From Cenococcum geophilum 1.58 (taxonomy: Eukaryota; Ascomycota; Dothideomycetes; Gloniales; Gloniaceae), in contig KV748197.1 in NCBI GenBank assembly GCA_001692895.1, positions 1,431,813-1,495,812 on the forward strand: 64,000 bases of DNA, written 5' to 3'. Numbering within the stretch: position 1 is the first letter of the stretch; every line of letters starts with the position of its first letter. The position numbers and the translations under genes are program-made. This document shows positions 21,190-33,900 of the stretch, in pieces. Below the pieces are notes generated by a model that did not search any database, was not told the origin of the DNA, and saw only the letters and a program-made list of their open reading frames with translations.

Positions 21190-24100
21190 CCAACCTACAG
21201 CCTATATATCGACTTAGTTTGTGTTAATAAGTCGCTATAGGGCGATATAAGGCTTCCCCTTAGTCATCGCGTCTATAGGGTTAGCTTCGCCATCGATTTA
21301 TTTAACCTTTATAATCTGCTGACGTTTATAGGCTTATTATAGGCACATTATATCGATTATTAATCGCTTCTCTTATGTAGTTCTAAGTTATATAAGACAG
21401 TTATATAGCGACTTAGAATCGGTACAAAGCATAAGTAGGAGGTTGGTCTGTAGGACCTTATCTGCCGTAGACTTAATAGCGACGGCGATATTAAAGCCGT
21501 AAGCCATTCCGTAGAGTTTAGAGGCTAGAACGCTTCTAGTAACTCTCTTACACTTAATTAAGCTCTAATGGACGATATTAGCCTTCTTAGTTGCGTTAGC
21601 TAGTATAATAACATAGCTAATTTGCGAAGATAGGTCCTTATTATTGGCGAAGGAAGCGTTCGTAAATACTAGGAGTTATAAGGTATTAACGTCTAGCTTA
21701 ACAAACTTTAGGCCTCTATTTACGTTCTTAATCTACTAGCTTAATTACTTATTAAGACTCTTTATATCGTCTTTAACTAGGTTAATTACCTAGGTAGTAA
21801 AGGATAGGTTAAATAAGGCCTCTAGCTAACAAACTAAGGCAATATAGGCTCCTCTGGCGCGTTAAGCGATATACTAGTCCTTTAGCGTAAGTAGGCCACG
21901 CGTAACTCCTCTAGAGCTAGTGCTATTTACTAGCGTAGTATTAACCACACTAAGGTTCTCACACTAGCGCTTTTACGTCAGCGTAATACTCCTATCTTGT
22001 GTTAATTAAATAAGTCCTCTGTTAAACTTAATTGGTATATTAACGGTTAGTTACTCTCGCTCCTTAGCTATAAATTCGGCCTTATATAGTTCGCTTTATT
22101 CAGCCTCTATAAAGGTATTATCTATAAGGAATAGTATATTATTAGTCTATAGGCCAACAATTCTAAAAGGCTTATCGCTATAAAGTAAGCAAGGGTCGTA
22201 CGTGGACTGGTCCATTTGCAGCTAATTAACGTAGTATAAATAGTATGTCTTAAACCAGTAGTTTCCAGCTTTAGGTACTCTATAAAGTAGCTTTATAACC
22301 TTTAAAATGGAGTCTATATTAATTCCTAATTGTTTATTTAGCTTATATAGTGGTCGTATATAGAACTCGCGGTTTAGGTTTATAGTAGACTGGACGTAGG
22401 CTTATAAGATGTCTCGGAGGTAAAGTTATGTCTATAGTAGTATAGCAGCAATATAGAGAATTAGCCGCTGGCTAACTTATTAAATTATTAGTAACTAAGT
22501 AAGGACTAGCTCTTTCTCTAAGTCATTATAGGCCTATACGATGAGTTATAATTTCTTAAAGGCTTTATTGGTTCCTTTATTCTTAATCTCGTTAATAAAC
22601 TATAAATTAAAGAGTCTAACCCCCTTTAGTATATTATGCAGCTTAATGATCTTAAAGACGCCTTTCTTAAGTAGGCCTGTAACCTTCTTTTGTTATAAAG
22701 CACTGAATTAAGTGTTGCTATTGTTCTATAAGTAAATAGTGGTGTTAGCCGTATCTATAATATTATCGTCCTATAGGTAGATAGCGATATTAGCAATATC
22801 CGCAATATTACCCATAAAAGCGCCTATATCTATTATAGCATCCATAATAGTTATATCTGCGACGGCTGTAAGTAATAGGTATTTACGGGGGAAACCTCTA
22901 CCTCGCTTTAGTAGTGGCTGTGGTTTAACCTTAGGTAATAATTAAGGTTCGGCTAGTAAAGGTACTAGTTTATCTAATTTGGTAGACTTTTGTAGTTTAA
23001 CTAGGTCTTATAGGTCCGGTAAGTAAGGTTTTATAACCGTAGAGCGGAAGGTCGTAGGCCTATTTAGTAGCTTTATAGTGTAGGTCTTGCCGTTAACGGC
23101 GAGTAGTATATATAGTCCGTCCTAATAACTACTTTAGCCAGTATTGCCTTCTCTCTAAACTAAGACAGGCGAACTAGGTGGGAGGCCGTAAATAGCGTCA
23201 GTTTATGGTCCATTTCGCATATTAAGAGCGTTAGCGATCTATCGTTTAGCTTATAACTTCTAGATTTCCACCATTACTTTCTTAATGGCCGCAGCTCGCT
23301 GTATAACTAAAGGTAATAACGCGTCTAATTTAACTATTTAGGGGTAGGCTCTAAAGACTAGGAGTGTAAGGACTAGGCCTTTTAGGCTAGCCGTGTTATT
23401 AATGGCTTTAAAGGCTATTTATAGGGCCATCTCCTTACTAATTTTAGGGATTTTAGTTATAATGATTTGGTAGGCTTGTTATAGCGGACTATAGTAGCGT
23501 TCTACCATTTTAATAGAATTATGTAATTTAACTAGAACTAACTTTATAGTTGCTCCTATAGTAGTAGCGTAGTATTTAAACTCCTTACTAATAAAGTTCT
23601 TTCTAGTATCTATAGTAATTAAGTCTAGTAGTCCTAAATAGCTGTTAATCTAGCACATTTATAGAATGTCCTAAGTGTGCTTAGCGCTAATATCTTATAG
23701 CCATCTGCCAGCTTAAAATTAAGTTACTTCGTTAACTACGTATAGTAGGGGGGAGCCGTTAATATACATAATATCAACGATGATATTATAATTGAAATTA
23801 ATGTTATTTTATAAGGTGAAGCGAAATCTACCTAGAGATCTACTAAACTTTTAGCAATAGTGGCAGAGTCTAGTTAGCTCTTCGATAGCAAATCTATTAG
23901 TGTTATAGCCGTAGCTAGTCTTATTAAGAAGCTTTTATAATCTATTAACTAATAGGTAACTAAATCAATGGTGTAGGCGTTGTAGTTCTATGTTAGTTAA
24001 ATAGCAAGGGTTTGTATTAAAAGACTTAATAAGATAGAACTGTAAGAAGAAGCTCTATAAGAGAAATAGGTGGCTAAATCGTCTAACTACTAGCACCTTT

Positions 24101-26340
24101 TTGGTGCAAGTAATAATGACGTCCTTTAGGTTATTATATTTAATATAGAGTTTATTTATATCTGCTAAGTAAAGTAGAAAGGGAGTATCTGCTTTAATGA
24201 TATAGAATTATACCTTGCCTACGGGGCTGTTAACGTCTATAGTTCCGATAGACATAGAGGCTCCGATCCCGAATTAGATAGTTACTTAGCCCTTAGTTAA
24301 TATGTTAAGACTTATAGACTTATCTACGGCCTATAGAGCTTAGAATTGACTGTAGCCAGCTATAGACTTGCGTAAAGCACCTGTATTAATTATAATTCCC
24401 ATAAAAACCGTTAAGGTATACTATAACGCTGTGGCTGTAGCCGTACTATAGGCAAATAGGTCGGTCTCCGTGTAAGGCTCTGTAGTAGACTCTGTAGTAA
24501 GTATTAAAGCTATAAGCAGGTGCGTATAAGCCTTATTAGCTAGCTCTATACTTATAGAGGTTGCTTCCTCTATAGTAAGCGTTCTAAAGGTAGTAATATA
24601 GGTAGAACTGTTATTAGGTTCTCCGGCATTGCTTTTAGAGTTGTTAGCGTTGTATATATAGGCTTTAAAGTCTAAGTTATCCTCTTTATCTCTTTTGCAG
24701 GCGGCGATATATTGTTTAAAGTAGTTATTAAAGTTGCCCTTATTGCGGCCCTTAATATCGATAAAATGTCTCTTATAGTTGTCTCTAGACCGATTACACT
24801 CCTTCTCTATATATTTCTATAAACGGCAGTCCTCCCTCTTATAGATATAGCACTTAGCCTTTAGTCTACCGTTAGTTCTATAGGGGCAATTGCTACCGTA
24901 GTGATTAGTGTTTCGGTCTCGATTCTGGTTATTTTAGTAGTAATATTAATCTGTAAAAAAGGCTTAGTGAGACAATCTTATTAAGGCCTATAGGGGGTAT
25001 TCTTTTTCCCACGTAATAATAGAGGATTATAGCTTACTAATTAATTGAGAGAGGTCTTCTAAAGGGTTAGAGATAGCAATATGGCATACTAGTACTCCCT
25101 GGTAAGTAGTAACCAGCTTATTTATAAGAATGCGGTTTATATAGAAGTCTAAGTATAGTCTATAACGTTGCTTTAGCAGCTTGTTTATAAGTAGTTAGAA
25201 GTTCTAATAGATTAACCTATTAGGGTTCTCGTCTATAACTCCCTAGAGGGTTATACTATTCTACTCTATAAGGTTCTTATAGTAGTATTCTAGCCCTTTA
25301 AAGAATTATTATATGTGGTTATAGGCTTCCGTAAAAGGTCTTAACTTAAGGTTACTATTATAGTAGTGGTCCTAAGTAAGCCCTTTTAGCATACTAGGGA
25401 ATACCACTATGTAGCCTTCTAGTGGTAAGCTAGATCTCTTATAGATGTTATAAAAGATAGTTAGCTTAAAGTTAAAGCTGTTATTAACTCCGTCGTACTT
25501 TTGGTTGTCTGTGTAAATCTTTATAATTATAGCTACCTTCTTACTATATCCAGGTCCTTACTCCACACTAGGTATGGCTAGTTTAGGTAGTATATGTATA
25601 TATAGCTGCTGCGGTTACTATAGCTACTACAGTTACTGCTCTCTTAGCCATAGTAGTTGGTTAATAAGAGTGTGGATTTGGTTGTAATTGGAGGATTAAA
25701 GACCAAGAGGGGTAGTGGGGGTAGTAAGGGTAGCGGGGGTAGCAATTGGAGTAGCTGGCGGTGCTGTAACTGAAGCAGCTAGTAGTATAGCAGCTAGAAT
25801 AGCTAGTAGAGTTAGTAGAGTAGCTAGTAGTAGTAGTGGGGCTAGAGGTATAGTAAGCTTATCTAAGGTCGAATTAAGTTAGTCTTATAGAGTTATTATA
25901 ATTATTAGCTTTACCTCTGTAAGGGCCGCGATAAGCTCCTTATCCGTCTATTTATAAAACTCTTTTTTATTAGCGACGTCCGTTAGCACCTTACTAAGGA
26001 AGTATCTCTTATCTTGCTTAATAATATATACTCCTTTTTTAACTAGGTATTAACGGATTCCCATTCTAGTATTAGATTATACTTATTTAAAGGTCTCTGG
26101 CATAAAGTTCTTAAAGTCTTCCTAAAATACTATCTATAATGCAAAGTCTGTAAGGTTAAATCGTATATATAGGTGCATCTTAGTCTCCATATACTCTGTT
26201 AGGTTATTATCTATAGCCGTTTCCAAGTCAATTCCGTAGCCATATTTAGTAATTCTTTCCTTTTAGTTAATTTCTATACTGTTATATCTTGGTATATAAG
26301 GGTAGGTATAAGGGTAGTTGTTAGGTTTAAGGTGAGGATA
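21190..26340 (-). pseudogene. Copia-1 gag-pol polyprotein, inactive
   Basis: Minus strand, right to left. Gag, with a knuckle-like KCYIYKREDC near 24815-24855 (second Cys now Tyr). Integrase about 22900-24300. RT with NREFYIRPLYKLNKQLGINI near 22310-22375 and YWFKTYYLYYVN near 22215-22255. The active site is TNN at 22138-22146, where TDD is expected. RNase H has CTDSKSLYNCLI near 21390-21425 and EANPIDAMTKGKPYIAL at 21235-21290. Two catalytic Asp are now Asn and stops are numerous. A low-complexity Ala/Ser/Gly-coding tract sits at 25700-25860. Gag start not fixed. Confidence 0.85.
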
Positions 26341-26399
26341 TAAAGGTATATACGTGTCCTATTAATGAATTTACAGTTCTTAGACACTATAGACGATTC

Positions 26400-26715
26400 T
26401 TAGCAAAGATACGGTCCTCTAGGCGATCTAACGCGTCAATAGTTAAGTTAATACGTAGTTTTAAGCTTTAAGGGTCCTCTAGGCGATCTAACGCATTAGC
26501 AAGCTAATACGTGGTTTTAAGCTTTAAGGATAACGTAGCTCTCTTTAAGTAAAGATACGGTTCTCTAGGCGATTTAACGCGTTAGCAGTTAAGCTAATAC
26601 GTAGTTTCGAGCTTTAAGGGTAACGTAGTTTTCTCCTTTAACTAAAATAGGGTGATAGCTCTGCGATTTAACGCGTTAGCAGTTAAGCCAATACGTAGTT
26701 TCGAGCTTTGCTATT
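26400..26715. repeat. Imperfect tandem repeats in the Copia-1 leader
   Basis: Four copies of a 55-115 bp unit sharing CTCTAGGCGATCTAACGCG, AGTTAAG-TAATACGTAGTTT and AGCTTTAAGGGTAACGTAG, directly inside the 5' LTR (minus sense). Repeated leaders can carry packaging or transcriptional signals, but that is inference. Confidence 0.8.
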
Positions 26716-26748
26716 GCGTATTTCCTAATCTATACGTCTACTAATTAG

Positions 26749-26916
26749 TGTCGGTATACTCGCTTTATTAACGTGCACGAATATCACTTGTAGTGGTACG
26801 TATGCGGTGTTAAAGTTGGTAGTTAGTTGTTTAGAAGTAAGGGGTTGCTCTAAGGTCAGGTTGGCTAACCTCGCTACGTGGTCTCGTGACCACGTTACAT
26901 AATTAACGTTCCGACA
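26749..26916 (-). repeat. Copia-1 5' LTR
   Basis: 168 bp, TGTCGG...CCGACA, less mutated than the 3' LTR: of the ten differences, most show the ancestral CpA or TpG here and TpA in the other. Contains the 8-bp-arm hairpin ACGTGGTC-TCGT-GACCACGT. Confidence 0.95.
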
Positions 26917-27449
26917 CTTTCCTTTGTATTTGGCCGATTTTAGATTAATTAAGGAGTAGGAGGAGGATTGACGGGTAGCAGAGTCTTAGGAGGTAACCTT
27001 AAGGATTCGCTGCTTAAATTCGCGTGTATATTTAGTTTTTCTGCTATAAAAAGGAGCGTTAATAACGTATCCGTCAATTATAAGAGGATTTGTAGTAGGA
27101 TTTTAGCCGTAATTAATAGCTTTTTAGAACAAATACTGAAGGAATTAGCGTTTAATTTTAGTAATATTTTTAATTTAATATAGCTTTTATGGCCTTTATA
27201 GCTAGGGTCTAGGCTATAATCGCGATCTAATAGTAGACTATAGTTTGTTTAACAATATTAAAGCTTTAGAGGAGTTATATAATCTATCTTTTATACAATT
27301 ATACGATTTTGGTGGCGTTAATAAGGAGTTAAAGCTGTAGATAAATTCTACGAGAGGGTAGTAAGTCATTTTTTCTAATTAGGAAGGTGTAAAATTAGAT
27401 ATTAGCAACCTCCGTAAGAATTAAGAAGTTATAAAATCTTTTAAAATGG
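26917..27449 (-). pseudogene. Coding-like fragment, second half, cut by Copia-1
   Basis: On the minus strand 27415 to 26917 reads as protein with stops: LLISNFTPS (about 27390), SKALILLNKL (about 27250), YTREFKQRILKVT near 27000 and SYSLINLKSAKYKGKK at the junction. It then continues at 20632. It shares a block with 11950-12020. It may be the C-terminal half of a DNA-transposon protein. 27420-27449 shows nothing. Confidence 0.4.
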
Positions 27450-27627
27450 TGTTAGTTAGGGGGGGGTACTTGGGCAGTCTCTTTGAGCTTAGGGGCGTGT
27501 TACGTAATGGGTCACGTGACAGCGCGGGCCATTGTATAGATACTTTCTCGGGCCACTAAGCCCCTTAGATTCTTCCTTATAGAGTATTATATATATTATT
27601 TCCACTAGCCTACTTAGTAGCCTAATA
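27450..27627 (+). repeat. Copia-2 5' LTR
   Basis: 178 bp delimited by the inverted termini TGTTAG and CTAATA (from CTAACA) and by the primer-binding site right after it. It is GC-rich and little mutated, with a GTCACGTGAC palindrome at about 27513. No partner LTR is in the window, so the ends are inferred. Confidence 0.7.
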
Positions 27628-27640
27628 GGTTATAAACCCT
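27628..27640 (+). promoter_or_regulatory. Copia-2 primer-binding site, half-tRNA type
   Basis: GGTTATAAACCCT immediately follows the LTR. Allowing for one RIP change, it matches GGTTATGAGCCC, the complement of an initiator-Met tRNA anticodon arm. Internal priming by a cleaved initiator tRNA is known for some copia families. Confidence 0.5.
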
Positions 27641-27939
27641 CTTATAGCTTTAATTAAAGCTCTATTAGCTACTATTTTATTTTCTAATTAATATAAAGCT
27701 ATAAATCCTTAAATTTAAAGCTGGGTGTAGTGCGATAGAAATTTATAATAAACCGATATAGATTAACGCTATATATAATACGGTTAAACTAATTAGTTAT
27801 ATATTATAGCGGACACGGTATTAAAAAAAAGGAATACTATAGCTTTTTTAAGGCGGTTCCTATATTAAAAAGGAAGAGTAATTACAAAGAATGGTATTGT
27901 TAAATTGTATAATGACTTAAGCTTTAAGACCTCCTACTA

Positions 27940-29437
27940 TTGATATAAGGTACAGCTATAGAGCTACCTTTAAATATGGATAAGTATAGAGAATGGCGTT
28001 ATAAACAGATAATAGGACTTAAGATAATTAAGAGCATAGTATTAGAATTAATTCGCGATTAATTTACTGTATTAGGTAAGCTACGCGACTCTATTAAGGA
28101 TTTACTTAATTTAATTTAATCACTATATACTGCTTAAGGTCTTATTTATAACTACTAAATATAAAACTAATAGCTTAACCTTAATCGTAAAGACTATACC
28201 TTGCTTAAAGCCTATATAAAAGCTTTTGTCTTAGATATAAGGAAATTAAACGCGGTGTTAATGCTAATATTAAGGAAGTAGGTATATGCCCGATTGCTTT
28301 ACACTATAGAGGAGGAATTTTCTATTTAGATAGCTAATTATTAAGAGGCAGCTAAGAGAGTTATAAGGGAGGATGAGCTTATTATAATAGAGGCGCTAGT
28401 AAACAACCTTATAGATAAGAGTTATACTTAACTAGCTACCTTTATTACAATGTCCTTACTTAGTAAACAGCTATTTAAAGATAATTGACTAAAACCTAAT
28501 ATAGAAGGCTTGATATTATTAAGACTAAGTATTACGTATATTACAAGAATAGATATCCTAGTAGTAAAGAGAAGTACTTTTACCTTTAACCTCTAATATA
28601 GAAGCCTTTTAATAAGGATATATTATATATAAATCTACTCTAGGAACTAAAAGCGACTTTACTAAATTTAACTTTTTAAGTTAGGATAATAGGCAGAGGC
28701 TTAGTAGGAGGTCTATTTATTAGCAGTATAGCTATAGTTAACATTTTAGACGACAGTAACTAGGATAACTAGTTCCTTAACCTATATTCTAATATTCTAA
28801 TAAGTAATAATTAAGGCGAGTTTATTAACTATAAAACTTTATTAATACCTATTGTAATAGGAATATTAGGAGGGACTATCTACTATATAATTGGTAGAGG
28901 AATGGTATATATACCCTTACTAATAGGCGATAGTAGTACTTGCATAGGAGCTACTAAGGCCTTCTTTATAACTAAATTACCTTATAAGCTTCTTTTTAAG
29001 TTAGCTTTTAAGAAGTGTAAGTAGCTTTATATTAGGCCTAATAAGGAAATAAATGGCCGTACGATTTAGAGGTACTTAGATAACTTAGTAATAGGTAGAG
29101 CGACTTATATAAACGGCCTATATATAGTTTAATTAGCTCTAAAGCCTTAATATATTGCGTACACTACTATATAACAGCTTAATATTAATATGCTATATTA
29201 GCGACTAGGCTATATAGGTAAGGATGCACTACAGAAAGTTGTTAAAATAGGCGACTTTAACTTTATAGGCACGCCAACTTAATATAAGGCCTATTACCTA
29301 GCGACGGTAAAGCCCTAGGTCTTTTAAACTATACCTATACTACCTTAGTATCTGTTTAAATATGTAAATACTAATACCTTCTACCTTACCTAAAAGAGAG
29401 TTGGGGGTAATAAATATATAGATACCTACTTTAGAAC
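27940..29437 (+). pseudogene. Copia-2 gag, protease and start of integrase
   Basis: Gag-like LNMDKYREWRYKQIIGL near 27975-28020. Protease-like region about 28730-28960. GAG-pre-integrase LGYIGKDALQKVVKIGDFN at 29210-29270 (the His of the LGHIG motif now Tyr). Stops throughout. The 27641-27940 leader shows no gene. Confidence 0.75.
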
Positions 29438-29630
29438 TATTATAGGACGGGGGTAGTGGCTATAGAGCGTATATATTTAAGGAGTCTATAAAACGTTACG
29501 CGATTAATTATAAGGGTTAAGGGCGTAAGGAGGTGATATACCTACGCGTAGCTAATATAAGCTATACGCGGGGTGTATATAAGAGTACGGGGTTCTCCTA
29601 TAGAGGCCCCTATAGTGAGGTTCCGTAATA
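29438..29630 (-). repeat. Gypsy-3 3' LTR
   Basis: 193 bp, now TATTATAGG...CCGTAATA, from TGTTATAGG...CCGTAACA. It matches 38022-38214 with scattered transitions. Confidence 0.94.
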
Positions 29631-29795
29631 CTACCCCCCCTCCTATAAAGGCGGAGCTCCGGCGACGCTGTGGTTACTATATATATATAAAAGGGACACT
29701 TAAGGTATAGAAAAGAAGAAAAGGGGGGTATTACTAAAGGCTTAAAACAACGTTATATAATAAGGCTTAGCATCTAAAAATCTAACTAATTAGAT

Positions 29796-29818
29796 AACTT
29801 TAACCGCCGGTTAAAGTT
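29796..29818. repeat. 23-bp perfect palindrome in the Gypsy-3 3' region
   Basis: Arms AACTTTAACCG and CGGTTAAAGTT around one base. About 46 bp including this palindrome also occur in inverted orientation near 62270-62318 in Copia-3b. Confidence 0.85.
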
Positions 29819-29849
29819 CCTAGATATCTTAACAATATTCCAGTTATAT

Positions 29850-32800
29850 AATTACACTTTACCGCAATCTAACGGCAATTTAATGGCAATTTGCCCTTAC
29901 GTAGTAATATATAACGGTTTAACTCTATAAGGGCTCCTATAGAGGATTAGGTTTAAAATCTCTACTTAGGCCTAGTTTCTATAGGTTCGCGTAATAAAAG
30001 TTGCTAATTAGATCCTTTGTATTTTTAAAGTCTTCCTATAGTTGCCATTTTGGCTAATCTATATCAAATCCTATATATATAGCTCTATAGTAGAGCTGTT
30101 GTCCTCTACCTTTACCAAAGTATTTAGAGTTAATAATTTATTTAACGGTCCACTCCTTATAGTTCTCGTCTTTGTTCTTATCTTGGATTAATACTAATAG
30201 GGGTTTAGGCTATATCTACCCTAGTAAGGGGTTAGGCTAATAGAGGTATAGTAGCTATAGGTAAAATATAGGCTATATTCCGCAGGTAGTTAGGGTAGGT
30301 AGGAGTTTTAGCTTATATATAGCTTCCCTATTAATAACTTATTTAATTAAATAGGGGCTAAGGTTTTTATAATTAAGTAACTTTATAGGCCTCTATATAT
30401 AGATATTATATATATCTAGCTATACCTAGTCACCAACACGTATCTCTAGTAGTGGCGTTTTATAACGGTTAGCGAAGTAGGCCTACTTTACTTAAGCCTA
30501 AGCCATTTCTCCCTTATAGTAGTTAAGTAGATTTTTATACGGTCTATATACTAGTCAGTAAGTAGCATCTTAAGGCATTTTCTATATAGTAGTTTCTTAT
30601 TAATAGGTTCTGGTGGCTCTATACCTAATTAGGGGTAATAACCCTTATTTGCAAAGAATGGGGTAAGTCCTATAGTAGTTAAGACATAGTTATTTACTGC
30701 AAATTCACTTAGTAGGAGGTAATCTACTTAGTTATCTTAACTATAGGCGACTACCTATTATAGGTACGCTTTTATACTAGTATTAGCGTTTTCTAGTTAC
30801 CTAGTAGTTTTATAGTAAAAGGATATAGACATTTTAATGGAGATGCTAAGGCGTTAGTAGATTCGTCTCTATATATTAGAGTTAAATTATATACCTTAGT
30901 CGGACGTAATTAAGTTAGGTAACCTATATAGTTAGTAAACTTTATAAAGAAAGGCGTTAGTAATATCGCTAACGGCTACACCTTCGGTTAGGACGTAGTG
31001 GCGCTCTTTTATAAGTTGGTATATTATTATAAGGATATTCTTATAGGTACGGCCGTGTCGTTTATAGGGTAGTAGGTTAATAACGAAATCTATAGCAATA
31101 TCTGCCTATTATTATATAGGTACTAGTAGAGTGTGCAGTAGTCCTTAGTACTTTATATTAAAGGCCTTAGCGCGCTTATAACTATAGCAGGCGCCTATAA
31201 AGCGTTTAACTAAGTCTATTATTTTTAGCTAGAAGTAGTATCGGCTAAGGAGCTTACAGGTTCCTCCTCTGCCTAGGTAGCCACTTAATTAAAGGTTATA
31301 GGCTATTTAGATTAGTTACCGTTATAGATTTTCTAAGTTAGGGATAAATAGGCGGCCTTTATAATAGAGCCTATTCTCTTTTACTTTTAAGGCTGCTATA
31401 TTAATCTGGCCTAAGCTTTAGAGGTTAGTAGGTAGCATATAGGCGCTAGCGGTCTTTACGGCGATAAGTTAATACAGTAATAGGTTAATAGAGGTGTTAT
31501 ATACTATAGTAATAAGCTTATTAATTTTGGGAGATAACTTTAGTTCTGTGGTATAAAGCTAAGGTACAGTTAGCTTTATTATAGGTAGTATACCTAGGGC
31601 CAAATTTCGTGCTTTTAGGATCGTCTGTTGTTAGAACTAATTATAAGGGTTATTTTTAAACTAAGGAAGGTCTTATAAGCGGCGTATTAGGCTATTAGAT
31701 TTAGTACCTTATACTCCTAGTCTATATCTAATTTTAAAGTTAAAACTAGAGAGGAACTCGTTCCAATATGCCTAGCGTTAGTTTAGCTACTTTATAGTTA
31801 TAAAGTACTTAAGGCTGCGATAGTTTGTAAGGACTTTAGTTAGCTAATTAAGCTCTACTAAAAAGAGTTCTAATTAGAATTCTTTAAACGCTTATATAAT
31901 TGTAAGGAGTTCTTTATTATAGATCTTATAGTTACACTCTTATAGTATAAGCTTAGACGAGTAAAATGTAACTAGGTAAAGGAGACCGTTATTACCTATT
32001 TAGAAGAGGACGCCTACGTTAACGTGGTCTAAGAAGTCGGTTTTAAAATAGAGTTATTGTCCTAATATAAAGTAAGCTAGGATAGGTGCTTTAGTAAAGG
32101 TATTTTTAAGGTCTTAAAATACCTTCTTATATTTAGGCGTCTAGGTAAAGCGTAGGTGTGTTTTTCTTCCTTTTATAAAAAGGCCCTTTGTTTATATTAT
32201 TACTATAAGTGGTACTACTACGCCTAAGAAGTTATATATGAATTTCTAATAAAAGTTAACAAAACTAAGGAAGGCTTATATGTCCTTAATGCAATTAGGG
32301 GCTTACTATTTAGTAATTATATATACTTTCTTAGGGTCTATATAGACACCCTTAGTAGTAACAATTAGTTTAAGGTATTTTACTTCTATAACTAAGAATT
32401 TATATTTCTTTAAATTAATATAAAGTCCTACGTCCCTAAGGCGCTGTAGGACCTTTTAAACGTATTTAGTATACTTAGAAGGGTTATTATTATAAATAAG
32501 TATATTATCCAGGTACGCAGAGTAGAAGTTATTAAGGTAGTCCTATAAGGCGTTATTAATATAGCTTTAGAAGGTGCCTGGGCCATTATATATACTAAAG
32601 GGTATAATAGTATATTTAAATTGGCTAAAGCGCAATACGAATGCAGTCTTCTATTTATCACCTTCCCGTATTTAAAGATAGTTAAAGGCAGTGATAATAT
32701 TAAGCTTAGTATAGATTTTGGCTTAACTAAGCCGCTTAAGGGCCTTACGTATAAGCGGTACTAGGTATTAGTTTTTAAATCGTAATAGTGTTAAGTCCTT

Positions 32801-33900
32801 TATAGTTAATATAGAATTAGATACCTTCTCCTAGTTTCTTAGCAAGAAGAATAGGGGCGGCTACTAGTAATATACTAGGACGAATAAATCCTTTATTAAG
32901 GTGCTTATTAATATACTTTTTTATAACTAGAAGTTTATCTTTTAATATTAGATAGGGTCTCTTATAAGGTAGCATTTTTCCTTATTTAATATTAATGGTA
33001 TAGTTGTTAGGTTAATATAGGGGGAGTATATCTACACCCTTTTATAAGTATATGTCGGTAAAGTTATAGTACCTTTTAGGTAGGAGCTTATGGAGTTTTT
33101 TATTAATAAGTCCTTTTTTAAGCTTTATGAACTTTTTAAAGTCTAAAGGTAAAAGTCCGTAGAGTTCCGTAGGGGTATTATCTTTTAAAAGGTTAACTAT
33201 GTCTATCCTATTACTATAGAGGACGTAGTTCTATTTTTTATTAGGCTTATATAGTTATAATTAGGAAACTACGGCAACGGTCTAGCCTTTTCTATATACT
33301 ATGCGGTAGAAAGCTAGGGCACTTATATAGTAGTAGTTAATCGTAGGTAGGGTAATAAGGGGTTCTATAGGTTAATATCCTAGGGAGTAAATAGAGGCGG
33401 TTAGGCTATGCCCTAGGCAAGTTTCTCTATAGTATTTAAAGTTAAAGGTTACTTCTCTCTTCTTATAGTTAATAGTAGGGTTATATTATTTAAGCTAGTT
33501 TATTCTAAGGATAATAGGGTAGTTAGTAAGTGGTATAATATAGGCCTAAAGTTTATTCCGGTGCCTATTTATATCTAAGTAAAGTTATACTATATAGGTA
33601 ATCTTCTATATGGTATAACTACTATTAGCAAGTTATAGGGCGCGGGCTTTAGTAAGGGGTAAGGTAAGTAGGTTATAAGTATACACAAATTAGGTATCTA
33701 TAAATTTATTAGTAGCTCCGTAATTAATTATAGAACGGCTTTTATATTATTTTTTAATAGTAGTTCCTATTATAGGTAAAACTATCTATTTCCGTCTATT
33801 TATTTTTACTAAGTTATTTATTAAGTAAGCTAATATATAGATCCCTTTATTATTAGGGCATCCTAACCCGTGACTTAAAGCTAGGACTTAGCGTTTTCCG
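29850..33900 (-). pseudogene. Gypsy-3 pol (PR-RT-RH-IN), inactive
   Basis: Minus strand. RT: LNKGFIRPSILLVAAPILLAKK near 32830-32915. Active site YLDN at 32504-32515, one of the two Asp kept and one changed to Asn. Downstream DVGLYINLKKYKFLVIEVKY near 32380-32440. RNase H: LYFKTDFLDHVNVGVLFQI near 32000-32060. Integrase: LITSDQGIQFNSN near 30885-30925 and SEFAVNNYVLTTIGLTPFF near 30640-30700. Protease lies near 33500-33900 and is poorly preserved. Stops are frequent. Confidence 0.82.

Larger units (their letters stand above)
20638..26916 (-). mobile_element. Full-length Ty1/copia element (Copia-1), minus orientation
   Basis: 6279 bp with two 168-bp LTRs (TGTCGG...CCGACA). The target duplication is CTTCC (20633-20637) against CTTTC (26917-26921), one transition apart. 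Minus-strand genes run from gag at the right to RNase H at the left. The LTRs differ at ten positions, all transitions. The element splits a coding-like fragment whose frame resumes on removal. Confidence 0.95.
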
